A stretch of DNA of 64,000 nt from CAWEQW01 sp963811365 (GCA_963811365.1 CAWEQW010000006.1:124001-188000), one strand, 5' to 3'; shown: positions 50,978 to 61,591, numbered from the stretch's first letter. Numbers and translations are program-made. Notes: generated from the letters alone by a model not told the origin.

Positions 50978-50983
50978 AGTCTA
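50978..50983 (-). promoter_or_regulatory. Leaderless -10 box of purF
   Basis: The minus strand reads TAGACT, 7 nt, then GTG (50970), in the gap after the M20 peptidase gene. It would give purF and purM an own promoter inside the operon. Confidence 0.6.
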
Positions 50984-51007
50984 CGGTCCGGCACCTCGCT
51001 CTGCGAA

Positions 51008-52381
51008 TCACCGCTCGGCGGTGACACCTCCCGCGAGGTGGCCGAGCAGCAGCGTCTCGGCGAGGCAGACCCGCTCGAACTCGGCGAGGTGCAGCCCCTC
51101 GTTGATGCCGTGGGCGCGGGTGTCCGGGTCCTCGACGCCGGTGACCAGCACGGAGGCCTCGGGGAAGGCGTCCCGGAACGCGGCGATGAACGGGATCGAG
51201 CCGCCCATGCCCATGTCGACCGGCTCCACGCCGTCCCAGGCCTGCCGGAACGCGGTCCGGGCGGCGTCGTAGGCCGCGCCGGTCGCGTCGATGGCGGTCG
51301 GCTCGCCCCTGTCGCCCTCGTGGACGGTGACCTGCGCTCCCCAGGGTGCGTGCCTCTCGAGATGCTCGACGAGGTGCCGCATGGCGCGCCGGCCGTCGTC
51401 GCCGGGGGCCAGCCGCACGGAGACCTTCGCCCGGGCGACCGGATGCAGGGTGTTGCTCGCCTCGGCCACCGGGGTGGCGTCGAGGGCGATCACGCTGACC
51501 GCCGGCTTGGCCCAGAGCCGCTCGACGACGCTGCCCGAGCCGATGAGCTCGACGCCGTCGGCGATCCCCGCCTCGGCGCGCAGCCGCTCGAGCGGATAGT
51601 CCACCTCGGCCGCCGAGCCGGCGTGCAGACCGGCGACGGCCACGTCGCCCCGGTCGTCGTGCAGGGTCGCGAGCAGCCGGACCAGCGCGGTGAGGGCGTC
51701 GGGCGCCACCCCGCCCCAGAGCCCGGAGTGCACCGCGTGGGTCAGCGTGCGGACCTCGACGACGCAGTCCAGAAGGCCCCGCAGGCTGGTGGTGAGCGCC
51801 GGCACGCCGACGTCCCAGTTGGCCGAGTCGGCGATCACGATCACGTCGGCGGCGAGCAGGTCGCGGTGCGCGTCCAGGAACGCCTCGAGGGTCGGGGAGC
51901 CGACCTCCTCCTCGCCCTCCACGAGCACGGTGACGCCCACCGGCAGGTCCGCACCCCAGGCCCGCACCGCCGCCAGGTGCGCCGCGATGCCGGCCTTGTC
52001 GTCGGCCGCACCCCGGCCGTACAGCCGAGGACCGCGCTCGGTTGGCTCGAACGGGTCGGAGTCCCAGGCCGCCACGTCGCCGGTGGGCTGCACGTCGTGG
52101 TGGGCGTACAGCAGCACCGTGGGGGCGCCCGTGGGGGCCGGGCGGCGGGCCACGACGGCGGGCGCGCCCCCGGCGACGACGAGGACCTGCACGTCGTCGA
52201 AGCCCTCGGCGCGGAACAGTGCCGCGGTCGCCTCTGCGGAGCGGCGGACGTCCTCCGCGCGCGCCGGGTCCGCCGACACCGAGGGGATCCGCACGAGGGC
52301 GTCGAGATCCGCGCGCACGGAGGGCAGCACGTCGCGGACGGCGTCCCGGAGCTGGTCGAGGGTCTGCGGGGTGGGCGTCAT
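51008..52381 (-). CDS. M20 family metallo-dipeptidase
   Basis: The 457-residue protein has the M20 zinc motifs: LLYAHHDVQP (first His/Asp), GRGAADDKAGIAAHLAAV with bridging Asp, VLVEGEEEVGSPT with the catalytic Glu, and MGMGGSIPFIAAF near the end, as in the CNDP/DapE-like dipeptidases. It is cytoplasmic. Its start overlaps the SCP-like gene stop by 4 bp and purF begins 37 bp after it, so a peptidase is carried within the purine operon in this lineage. The physiological substrate is unknown. Confidence 0.9.
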   Translation of the reverse strand: MTPTPQTLDQLRDAVRDVLPSVRADLDALVRIPSVSADPARAEDVRRSAEATAALFRAEGFDDVQVLVVAGGAPAVVARRPAPTGAPTVLLYAHHDVQPTGDVAAWDSDPFEPTERGPRLYGRGAADDKAGIAAHLAAVRAWGADLPVGVTVLVEGEEEVGSPTLEAFLDAHRDLLAADVIVIADSANWDVGVPALTTSLRGLLDCVVEVRTLTHAVHSGLWGGVAPDALTALVRLLATLHDDRGDVAVAGLHAGSAAEVDYPLERLRAEAGIADGVELIGSGSVVERLWAKPAVSVIALDATPVAEASNTLHPVARAKVSVRLAPGDDGRRAMRHLVEHLERHAPWGAQVTVHEGDRGEPTAIDATGAAYDAARTAFRQAWDGVEPVDMGMGGSIPFIAAFRDAFPEASVLVTGVEDPDTRAHGINEGLHLAEFERVCLAETLLLGHLAGGVTAER

Positions 52382-52755
52382 GGCGTCACCTTAGGCACCG
52401 GCAACGGCAGCAGCCCGCTGAGGTCCGACCGCTCGCCCGAGGCCCGGAGCCGCGGGCCGGCCGCGGCGGTGGACCAGGCGAGGTCGCCGACCGCGACGGC
52501 GATCCAGGTCTCCGCGTCGGTCTCCACGACCGCGGGCGGGGTGCCCCGGGTGTGCCGGGTGCCCTCGACGCACTGGGCCACGGCGTACGGCGGGACGCGG
52601 ACCTCGACGGCACCGCCCGGCGCCGTGGCGACCAGCACGGCCAGGAGGTGCTTGGTCAGCAGCCGGAGGTCCTCGGGGTCACGGTCCCCGCGACGGAACC
52701 GGCCGAGCGCAGCGGCCACCGCCGCGGGGTCGGCGGGGCGCAGGCGCAGCGGCAC
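52378..52755 (-). CDS. Sterol carrier (SCP-like) family protein
   Basis: The 125-residue protein is small and hydrophobic-patterned: VAAALGRFRRGDRDPEDLRLLTKHLLAVLV, then VEVRVPPYAVAQCVEGTRHTRGTPP and IAVAVGDLAWSTAAAGPRLRASGERSDL. This is the bacterial SCP_3-type protein often found between purL and purF in actinobacteria (mycobacterial Rv0807 is comparable). Its role is unknown. The GTG start follows the purL stop by 21 bp; the stop overlaps the M20 peptidase start by 4 bp. Confidence 0.8.
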   Translation of the reverse strand: MPLRLRPADPAAVAAALGRFRRGDRDPEDLRLLTKHLLAVLVATAPGGAVEVRVPPYAVAQCVEGTRHTRGTPPAVVETDAETWIAVAVGDLAWSTAAAGPRLRASGERSDLSGLLPLPVPKVTP

Positions 52756-52776
52756 GGCCGGCTCCTCCCGCCGTCG

Positions 52777-55068
<2,292 letters not shown>

Positions 55069-55200
55069 GTCGGCGCTTTCCGGTGACGGGGTGGGACGAG
55101 GCAAACCTACCGGTCCTTGACGGTGCGGCCCCCGGGGACCGAGTCTGGGCACCGAGCGGCCCGCGGGCAGACCGCGGCCGCCGCCGACCCTGGGGGCACC

Positions 55201-55842
55201 ATGTCACGCACCACCACCCTGTCCGCCGCCGCGGTGCTGCTCGCCGCGGGCCTGGTCGGCACGTCGCCGTCGCCGGCCACCGCCGCGCCGACGACCTGTG
55301 CGACCGCCACCTTCACGACCAGGATCCGGCACGTGCAGGACTCCGCGCCGACCATCCGGTTCTCCCGGCTGGAGGCCAAGACCTACCCGGGCAGGACGAC
55401 CATCGCCAAGGACCAGAAGGTCCACGTCGAGCGGGACCGCACGCTGCGGGTGTCGCTGCACAACACCGCGGAGGCCACGCTGGGCGCCTCCGCCCTGCTC
55501 AAGAAGGTCGTCAACGTCTACGCCAGGCTGACCGGCAAGACCGAGCTCAAGACGTCGTTCGCGAGCACCGTCCACGAGTCCACGACCGTCGCCTCCAGCA
55601 CCAAGCTGGTGATCCCGGGCGGCACCTCGGTGGTCTGGTTCCGCGGCTGGCTGTGGGCGCACAAGTCGTTCCAGTACTCCTGGTGCCACCACTTCGGCGG
55701 GATGCCCGAGGGCTACGGGACGCTGACCTGGACGAACGCGACGTTCACCACCTACGGCTACAAGAGCTCCGGTGGCCAGCGCTGCGACCTGGCGGCCCAG
55801 GAGCGGGTGGCCCGGGCGGCGAAGAACGCGGTCTGCGTCTGA
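55201..55842 (+). CDS. Secreted hypothetical protein
   Basis: The 213-residue protein has a clear signal peptide (TTTLSAAAVLLAAGLVGTS, cleavage after ATA-A near residue 28). The mature part has no family that I recognise: CATATFTTRIRHVQDSAPT, then RLEAKTYPGRTTIAKDQKVHVE, WFRGWLWAHKSFQYSWCHHF and LTWTNATFTTYGYKSSGGQRC. Cysteines at the mature start, middle and end suggest disulfides in a beta-rich domain. ATG 55201 was chosen because the longer frame is not protein-like. It is divergent from purL. Confidence 0.7.
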   Translation: MSRTTTLSAAAVLLAAGLVGTSPSPATAAPTTCATATFTTRIRHVQDSAPTIRFSRLEAKTYPGRTTIAKDQKVHVERDRTLRVSLHNTAEATLGASALLKKVVNVYARLTGKTELKTSFASTVHESTTVASSTKLVIPGGTSVVWFRGWLWAHKSFQYSWCHHFGGMPEGYGTLTWTNATFTTYGYKSSGGQRCDLAAQERVARAAKNAVCV

Positions 55843-55882
55843 GGGTCCGGAACAGCGGGCGGCCGTGCGTGGTTGGCCCGGG

Positions 55883-56935
55883 GTGACCTCTTCGCAGCCC
55901 GTGCCCCCGCCCGCCCCGACCGACGCGAGCTCTCCGGCGACTGCCGTGCCGCTCTCCGTGCTCGACCTCTCGCCGATCGCCTCCGGACGCCCGGCGTCCG
56001 AGGCGCTGCACCAGAGCGTCGCGCTGGCCCAGGCCGTCGAGGGATTCGGCTACCACCGCTACTGGCTGGCCGAGCACCACAACATCGGCAGCGTGGCGAG
56101 CAGCGCACCGATGGTGATGATCGCGACGGTCGCCGCGGCGACCCGCTCCATCCGGGTGGGCAGTGGCGGGATCATGCTGCCCAACCACGCCCCGCTCGCC
56201 GTCGCGGAGTCCTTCCGGGTGCTCGAGGCGCTGCATCCGGGTCGGATCGACCTCGGCCTCGGGCGGGCGCCGGGCACGGACCAGCTGACGGCGTACGCGC
56301 TGCGGCGGGCGCGGGTCGACGCCGACGAGTTCCCGCAGCAGATGGCCGAGCTGCTGGCGTACGTCGACGGCTTCCCCGACGACCATCCGTTCGCGCCGGT
56401 GCGGGCGATCCCCGACGACGTGCCGCTGCCTCCGCTGTGGATCCTCGGCTCCAGCCTGTACGGCGGCCGGGCGGCCGCCGCGTTCGGCACCGGCTTCGCG
56501 TTCGCCGGGCACTTCGGAAGCGCCGACCCCGGTGAGGCGGTCGGGCTCTACCGAGACGGGTTCGAGCCGTCGGCGCGGCTCGCCGAGCCGCGGGTGATGC
56601 TCGGGGTCGCGGCCATCGTCTCCGAGACCGAGGAGCGCGCCGAGCAGCTCGCCCGCGCCAACGACCTCGCGATGGTGCGGCTGATGCAGAACCGGCCCGG
56701 CCCGCTGCCGACGCCGGAGGAGGCCGCGGCGCACCCGTGGACCGCGCAGGAGCTGACGCTGGCCGCGCAGCGCCGGCGGTTCAGCAGCGTCGGGACCGCC
56801 GACCAGGTGCACGCCGACCTGGAGCGCCGCCGCCGGGAGGCCGACGCCGACGAGCTCGTCGTCACGACACAGGTGCACGACCCCGCGGAGCGCCGGCTGT
56901 CCTACGAGCTGCTGGCGAAGGCGTACGCCGCCTGA
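55883..56935 (+). CDS. LLM-class flavin-dependent oxidoreductase (luciferase-like)
   Basis: The 350-residue protein has the family pattern: PLSVLDLSPIASGRPASEAL, VEGFGYHRYWLAEHHNIGS, SSAPMVMIATVAAATRSIRVGSGGIMLPNHAPL, LEALHPGRIDLGLGRAPG and WILGSSLYGGRAAAAFG. The length and LAEHHNIGSVASSAP motif place it in the MsnO8/SsuD-like group that uses FMNH2 and oxygen or F420. No pathway neighbour. GTG 55883 was chosen because upstream codons are not protein-like. It interrupts the purine cluster between purL and purQ-purS. Confidence 0.9.
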   Translation: MTSSQPVPPPAPTDASSPATAVPLSVLDLSPIASGRPASEALHQSVALAQAVEGFGYHRYWLAEHHNIGSVASSAPMVMIATVAAATRSIRVGSGGIMLPNHAPLAVAESFRVLEALHPGRIDLGLGRAPGTDQLTAYALRRARVDADEFPQQMAELLAYVDGFPDDHPFAPVRAIPDDVPLPPLWILGSSLYGGRAAAAFGTGFAFAGHFGSADPGEAVGLYRDGFEPSARLAEPRVMLGVAAIVSETEERAEQLARANDLAMVRLMQNRPGPLPTPEEAAAHPWTAQELTLAAQRRRFSSVGTADQVHADLERRRREADADELVVTTQVHDPAERRLSYELLAKAYAA

Positions 56936-56974
56936 GGCGCCACACGGGCCACGTCACGGACAGGTCGCGGACCG

Positions 56975-57643
56975 TCAGGACAGCACGGTGTGCAGCGCCG
57001 AGGTGAAGAAGCCGAGCCCGTCCGTCCCGGGACCGCAGAGGTCCTCGACGGCGTGCTCGGGGTGCGGCATCAGACCGACGACGTTGCCGCGCTCGTTGGT
57101 GACCCCGGCGATGTCGCGCAGCGACCCGTTGGGGTTCACGTCGAGGTAGCGGGCGACCACGCGGCCCTCGCCCTCGAGCCGGTCCAGGGTGTCCCGGTCG
57201 GCGACGTAGCTGCCCTCGCCGTTCTTGAGCACCACGGTGATCTCGGCGTCGTCGGGGTAGGCCGACGTCCACGCGGTCCGGTTGTTCTCGATGCGCAGCC
57301 GCTGGTCCCGGCAGACGAACTTCCGGTGGTCGTTGCGGATCAGCGCCCCCGGCAGGAGGTGCGACTCGCAGAGCACCTGGAACCCGTTGCAGATCCCGAG
57401 CACCGGCATGCCCCGCCCGGCAGCCTCCACCACCTCGGTCATCACCGGGGAGAACCGGGAGATCGCGCCGCAGCGCAGGTAGTCGCCGTAGGAGAAGCCG
57501 CCGGGCAGCACGACCGCGTCGACGCCCCGCAGGTCGTGCTCGGCGTGCCACAGCGCCACCGGGTCGTGGCCCGCGACCGTGACCGCGCGCCGGGCGTCGA
57601 CGTCGTCGAGCGAGCCGGGGAAGGTGACGACGCCGATCCTCAC
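56975..57643 (-). CDS. purQ: Phosphoribosylformylglycinamidine synthase subunit PurQ (glutaminase)
   Basis: The 222-residue class I glutamine amidotransferase has VVLPGGFSYGDYLRCGAISRFS, the nucleophile GICNGFQVLCE, FVCRDQRLRIENNRTAWTS, and LMPHPEHAVED with the catalytic His and Glu. It supplies ammonia to PurL, with PurS as scaffold. The GTG start overlaps the purS stop by 4 bp, so the two are translationally coupled. It is separated from purL by two plus-strand genes, a departure from the compact purSQL order of many bacteria. Confidence 0.97.
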   Translation of the reverse strand: MRIGVVTFPGSLDDVDARRAVTVAGHDPVALWHAEHDLRGVDAVVLPGGFSYGDYLRCGAISRFSPVMTEVVEAAGRGMPVLGICNGFQVLCESHLLPGALIRNDHRKFVCRDQRLRIENNRTAWTSAYPDDAEITVVLKNGEGSYVADRDTLDRLEGEGRVVARYLDVNPNGSLRDIAGVTNERGNVVGLMPHPEHAVEDLCGPGTDGLGFFTSALHTVLS

Positions 57644-57891
57644 ACGGACTCCTCGACGTGCACGGCGAAGTCCTCGATGACGGGGTTGGACAGCAGCCTC
57701 TCGGCCAGGTCGTGGATCTCGGCGAGGCGGGCCTCGGTGAGCTCCCCGTCGACACGGAGCTCGAACCGCTTGCCCTGCCGGACGTCGAGGATGCCCTCGA
57801 AGCCGAGCCGGGGAAGGGCACCCTGGACCGCCTTGCCCTGCGGGTCCAGGATCTCCGGCTTGAGCATGACGTCCACGACGACGCGGGCCAC
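57640..57891 (-). CDS. purS: Phosphoribosylformylglycinamidine synthase subunit PurS
   Basis: The 83-residue protein is a typical PurS: MARVVVDVMLKPEILDPQGK, AVQGALPRLGFEGILDVRQGK and LAERLLSNPVIEDFAVHVEES, the dimeric fold bridging PurL and PurQ. The GTG start is preceded by GGAGAAG. An inverted repeat with a TAGACT box in its loop lies 31 bp upstream (see the regulatory entry) and may be the purSQ promoter. Confidence 0.97.
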   Translation of the reverse strand: MARVVVDVMLKPEILDPQGKAVQGALPRLGFEGILDVRQGKRFELRVDGELTEARLAEIHDLAERLLSNPVIEDFAVHVEESV

Positions 57892-57922
57892 GGCTTCTCC
57901 TGGGGGTGAGCGGGCAGAACAG

Positions 57923-57961
57923 GTGGGCAGGACCAGTCTAGGGAACGGCGGTCCTGCCCAC
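57923..57961 (-). promoter_or_regulatory. Inverted repeat around a -10 box upstream of purS
   Basis: GTGGGCAGGACC (57923-57934) and GGTCCTGCCCAC (57950-57961) are perfect 12-bp inverted arms 15 bp apart. The spacer contains TAGACT on the minus strand (57935-57940), a good -10 box. The element could be a symmetric operator for purSQ control or, read as RNA, a terminator of the upstream gene. Confidence 0.5.
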
Positions 57962-57965
57962 CCGA

Positions 57966-57984
57966 CCCGGGACCACGTCCCGGG
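57966..57984 (-). terminator. Hairpin after the DTGWG-repeat gene
   Basis: CCCGGGAC pairs with GTCCCGGG (8 bp, 3-nt loop), 8 bp after the stop of the small secreted-protein gene, just before the purS promoter region. Confidence 0.6.
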
Positions 57985-57991
57985 ACCGTTG

Positions 57992-58222
57992 TCAGCCCTG
58001 CGCCTGCAGCCCCCAGCCGGTGTCGTCCGACGCCGGGGCGAGGATGCCCCAGCCGGTGTCGGCCTGTGGGGAGGCGTCCGCGGTTGCCGCGGAGGCCTGC
58101 CCGGCGGAGTCCGTCGAGGCGAGCCCCCATCCGGTGTCGTTCGCCGACGACGGTCCGGCGACCGCCGTCAGGAGCCCGACGGCGATGAAGGCGGCAGCGG
58201 CCAGTCTGCGACCGGTCAACAT
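57992..58222 (-). CDS. Small secreted protein with three DTGWG repeats
   Basis: The 76-residue protein has a signal peptide (RRLAAAAFIAVGLLTAVAG; cleavage after SSA near residue 27). A mature part of about 49 residues follows, with DTGWG at residues 29-33, 55-59 and 67-71, each followed by a small hydrophobic stretch (GLAST, GILAP, GLQAQ). No cysteines. The family is not recognised; the repetition and size suggest a surface peptide or a processed precursor rather than an enzyme. The start is the ATG after a non-coding-looking upstream frame. It has its own hairpin terminator and lies upstream of purS on the same strand. Confidence 0.75.
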   Translation of the reverse strand: MLTGRRLAAAAFIAVGLLTAVAGPSSANDTGWGLASTDSAGQASAATADASPQADTGWGILAPASDDTGWGLQAQG

Positions 58223-58466
58223 GTGTCTCCCACTCTCTGCCGATGATCCGGCGTCCGTGACCTGTCCCCGGGGCCAGCCGGCGCCGGAGATGCCAGGGAG
58301 GACAGTGCGGACGGTGCCGTGCACCGGTCTCCCCCGTCGCGCGCCCCTGCAGAGATCGCGGTGTGCCGTTCCCCCAACCCGAGCGTCGACCGGCGCCATC
58401 GTACGGGCGGGCTACCCGCGCTGACCAGCGCGACCCGGCCGGTTGTGACCAGAGGACCCGGCCAGC

Positions 58467-60017
58467 TCAGCCCAGCTCGCGCTTGAGGATCTTCCCGGTG
58501 GCGGTCATCGGCAGGGTCGCGGAGAACTGCACGATCCGGGGGTACTTGTAGGCGGCCATCTGCTCGCGGGCCCACTGCACCAGGTCGTCCTCGCTCAGGT
58601 CCGCGCCCTCGACCAGGATCACGAACGCCTTGATCTCCTCACCGTGACTCTCGTCCGGGACCCCCACCACGGCTGCCAGCGAGACCGCCTCGTGGGTCAT
58701 CAGGACCTCCTCGACCTCCCGCGGGTACACGTTGAAGCCACCGCGGATGATCATGTCCTTGGCGCGGTCGACGATGTAGTACCAGCCCTGCTCGTCGCGC
58801 CGGGCCAGATCGCCGGTGCGGAACCAGCCGTCGCGCATGACGGCCGCGGTCGCCTCCGGGCGCTTGTAGTAGCCCTTCATCACCGCGTGACCGCGGATCG
58901 CGACCTCGCCCACCTCGTCGCTGCCCTCGACGGTCTTCCACTCGTGGTCGACGAGCCGGACCTCGATGCCCCAGATCGGCACCCCGATGGAGCCGGGGAC
59001 CGGGTCGTGGCCGGGGTCGCTGAACGTCGCGACCGGGGAGGTCTCGGACAGCCCGTAGCCCTCGAGGATCTGGACGCCGAAGCGCTCCTTGAACTGCTTG
59101 ATGATCTCGACGGGCAGCGCCGAGCCGCCGGAGCCGGCTCGCCGGAGGTTCCGGGCGATGCGCTCCACGTCGACATCCTCGGTCAGCGCGCCGAGCAGAC
59201 CCCAGTACATCGTCGGCACACCGGCGAAGAAGGTGATCTCCTCGGTCTGCATGATCGCCAGAGCCTGCGCGGCGTCGAAGCGCGGCAGGAGCACGAGCGT
59301 CGAGCCCAGCGAGAAGCCGGCGTTCATCTGCACCGTCGAGCCGAACGAGTGGAACAGCGGCAGCGTGACCAGATGGGTGTCGTGACGCTGGGCGTCGGAC
59401 TCGAAGAGCCGGTTGCAGGTCAGCGCGTTCAGCACGAGGTTCGCGTGCGACAGCTCGGCGCCCTTGGGCTGGCCGGTGGTGCCGCTGGTGTAGAGGATCA
59501 CCGCGGTGTCGGTCTCCTCGGTGCTGACCGACTCGAACCGGGGCGACTGCCCCTGGAGCAGGGCCCCGAGCGTCTCGGTCCCCGCCACCGGCGACGCCGC
59601 CGCCGGGTCCGCGGTGACCATCACGAACGTCTCGCAGCCCGGGGCCTGCTCGAAGCCGGCGAAGCCCTCGCGGCCCATCGGCAGGTCCGGGGTCCCCTCG
59701 AAGCAGAAGTAGGCCTTCGCGTCGGAGTCGCCGAGGTGGTAGGCGACCTCGCGGCCCTTGAGCAGGACGTTCAGCGGGACGACGACCGCGCCGGTCTTGA
59801 GGATCCCGTAGTAGAGGATCGGGAAGTACGGCAGGTTGGGGCAGGACAGGGCCACCTTGTCGCTCGGGCCGATCCCTCGGGAGACGAGAAGGTTGGCGAC
59901 CTGGTTGGCCACCGCGTCCACCTGCGCGTACGTCAGCCGCGTCTCGCCGAAAACGACCGCGTCCCGGTCGGGCACGCGTCGGGCACTGTCCTCCAGGAAC
60001 ACCGACAGGTTCAGCAC
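58467..60017 (-). CDS. Long-chain fatty-acid--CoA ligase (acyl-CoA synthetase)
   Basis: The 516-residue protein is an ANL-family adenylating enzyme: ILYTSGTTGQPKGAELSHAN (ATP P-loop), ILEGYGLSETSPVATFS, WFRTGDLARRDEQGWYYIVDRAKD, MIIRGGFNVYPREVEEVL and the C-terminal lysine in PMTATGKILKREL. It activates a fatty or aromatic acid to the CoA ester; chain length cannot be read. The GTG start has GAGGAG. It begins 4 bp after the purC stop on the same strand, so it may be cotranscribed with purC. Confidence 0.92.
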   Translation of the reverse strand: MLNLSVFLEDSARRVPDRDAVVFGETRLTYAQVDAVANQVANLLVSRGIGPSDKVALSCPNLPYFPILYYGILKTGAVVVPLNVLLKGREVAYHLGDSDAKAYFCFEGTPDLPMGREGFAGFEQAPGCETFVMVTADPAAASPVAGTETLGALLQGQSPRFESVSTEETDTAVILYTSGTTGQPKGAELSHANLVLNALTCNRLFESDAQRHDTHLVTLPLFHSFGSTVQMNAGFSLGSTLVLLPRFDAAQALAIMQTEEITFFAGVPTMYWGLLGALTEDVDVERIARNLRRAGSGGSALPVEIIKQFKERFGVQILEGYGLSETSPVATFSDPGHDPVPGSIGVPIWGIEVRLVDHEWKTVEGSDEVGEVAIRGHAVMKGYYKRPEATAAVMRDGWFRTGDLARRDEQGWYYIVDRAKDMIIRGGFNVYPREVEEVLMTHEAVSLAAVVGVPDESHGEEIKAFVILVEGADLSEDDLVQWAREQMAAYKYPRIVQFSATLPMTATGKILKRELG

Positions 60018-60021
60018 GTTG

Positions 60022-60954
60022 TCACTCCTCCCGCGCCGTTGGACGACGCTCCTCGTGGTCCCCCTGGAACACCTGACCGGTGAGACGCTCGTACGCCTCG
60101 ACGTACCGGGCGCGGGTGCGTGCGACGACCTCGTCGGGCAGCGTTGGCGGCGGCTCGCCGGAGTCCCTGGCCCATCCGCTCGCCGGCGAGGTGAGCCAGT
60201 CCCGCACGATCTGCTTGTCGTAGGACGCCTGCGCGCGTCCCGGCTCCCAGTCGTCGGCCGGCCAGAACCGGGAGGAGTCGGGGGTGAGCACCTCGTCGGC
60301 CAGCACGACCGTGCCGTCGGGGCGGGCTCCGAACTCGAGCTTGGTGTCGGCCAGGATGATGCCCCGCTCGCGGGCCAGCCGGTCGGCGCGGCGGTAGACC
60401 GCGAGCGTCAGGTCACGCAGCCGGCCGGCCACCGCGCGGCCGACGGTGTCGGCGACGGCGTCGAACGACACGTTCTCGTCGTGCTCGCCGACGGCTGCCT
60501 TGGTCGCGGGCGTGAAGATCGGCTCCGGCAGCCGGCTGCCGTCGAGGAGCCCTTCGGGCAGCTCCACTCCGCACACCGCGCCGGTGGCCCGGTAGTCGGC
60601 CAGCCCGGACCCGGTCAGGTAGCCCCGCGCCACGCACTCCACCGGGTACATCGCCAGCTCCTCGCACACCAGGGCACGCCCGCGCACCGCCGACGGCACG
60701 TCGGTGGAGAGCACGTGGTTGGGCACCAGCCCGGCGAGCTGCTCGAACCACCACAGGGACATCCGGGTCAGGATCGCCCCCTTGTCGGGGATGCTTGGCT
60801 CCAGCACGTGGTCGTACGCCGAGATCCGGTCGCTGGCCACCATGAGCAGCCGGCCGTCGGCCATCCGGTAGAGGTCGCGGACCTTGCCGGAGTGGACGTG
60901 CTCGGCGCCGTCGACGGCCGGGGCAGGTGGCGTACCGGAGGGCGCGCTGCTCAT
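60022..60954 (-). CDS. purC: Phosphoribosylaminoimidazole-succinocarboxamide synthase (SAICAR synthase)
   Basis: The 310-residue enzyme has the PurC signatures: HSGKVRDLYRMADGRLLMVASDRISAYDH, VPNHVLSTD, YPVECVARGYLTGSGLADYR, LADTKLEFG and LADEVLTPDSSRFWP with YDKQIVRDWL. It condenses CAIR with aspartate. It has back-to-back leaderless-type promoters with the divergent HIT-like gene: TAGGAT (60961-60966, minus strand) ends 6 nt before ATG 60954. The acyl-CoA ligase gene follows at 4 bp. Confidence 0.97.
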   Translation of the reverse strand: MSSAPSGTPPAPAVDGAEHVHSGKVRDLYRMADGRLLMVASDRISAYDHVLEPSIPDKGAILTRMSLWWFEQLAGLVPNHVLSTDVPSAVRGRALVCEELAMYPVECVARGYLTGSGLADYRATGAVCGVELPEGLLDGSRLPEPIFTPATKAAVGEHDENVSFDAVADTVGRAVAGRLRDLTLAVYRRADRLARERGIILADTKLEFGARPDGTVVLADEVLTPDSSRFWPADDWEPGRAQASYDKQIVRDWLTSPASGWARDSGEPPPTLPDEVVARTRARYVEAYERLTGQVFQGDHEERRPTAREE

Positions 60955-60960
60955 GGCGCG

Positions 60961-60978
60961 ATCCTACGCAGGTAGGTT
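60961..60978. promoter_or_regulatory. Back-to-back leaderless -10 boxes of purC and the HIT-like gene
   Basis: Within the 31-bp gap, minus-strand TAGGAT (60961-60966) ends 6 nt before purC, and plus-strand TAGGTT (60973-60978) ends 7 nt before ATG 60986. The two boxes are only 6 bp apart, so the polymerases would compete for the same DNA. Confidence 0.6.
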
Positions 60979-60985
60979 CACGGTC

Positions 60986-61591
60986 ATGCCGGAGTCAGCA
61001 GAACAGGTGTACGCCCGGGTGGTCGCCCTCGTGGGCGAGGACGGCCGCCTTCCCGGCCCGCCGGTCCAGACGTGGGAGACGTTCCCCTGGGACGGGGTCA
61101 CCGGACCTCGCCGAGTCCGCCCGCCGGTCGCGGAGGAGCCCGCCCGCAGCGGCGTGGACGGGGTCGGCTGCTGGCGCTGCGAGAACCCGGACACCGGCGT
61201 GATCTGGCGCAACGAGCGCTGGCTGGTCTCGACGACCGCGGAGCCGACGGGGCTTCCGCTGGTGCTGTTCCTGATGAGCCGCGAGCACCTCGACTTCACC
61301 GACATGGACGACGACCTCGCCTCGGAGTACGGCCGGCTCTGCGTGCGGCTGGCCCGGATCGTGTCCCGGATGCCGAACGTCGGTCGGGTGCATGTGAACA
61401 GGTGGGGCGACGGCTCCGAGCACCTGCACGCCTGGTTCATGGCCCGCACCGCGCGACTGCCGCAGGTGGTCGGCAGCTACGCGGCCGAGTGGGACTCGAT
61501 CCTCCCCCCGGTGCCCGAGGACGTCTGGCGGGCGGACCTGGCGTACGTCGCCGAGCACCTCGCCGTGCACGACGGCCACCCGATGGTCTGA
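60986..61591 (+). CDS. HIT-like (histidine triad superfamily) hypothetical protein
   Basis: The 201-residue protein has HVNRWGDGSEHLHAWFMARTARLPQ; HLHAW is a degenerate HxHxH histidine triad, in a GalT/HIT-like fold preceded by WRCENPDTGVIWRNERWLV and REHLDFTDMDDDLASEYG. The first half is basic and short. True activity (nucleotide hydrolase or transferase) cannot be confirmed, since only part of the triad is present. The leaderless ATG is fixed by TAGGTT 7 nt upstream; the longer frame overlaps the purC promoter region. Confidence 0.75.
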   Translation: MPESAEQVYARVVALVGEDGRLPGPPVQTWETFPWDGVTGPRRVRPPVAEEPARSGVDGVGCWRCENPDTGVIWRNERWLVSTTAEPTGLPLVLFLMSREHLDFTDMDDDLASEYGRLCVRLARIVSRMPNVGRVHVNRWGDGSEHLHAWFMARTARLPQVVGSYAAEWDSILPPVPEDVWRADLAYVAEHLAVHDGHPMV

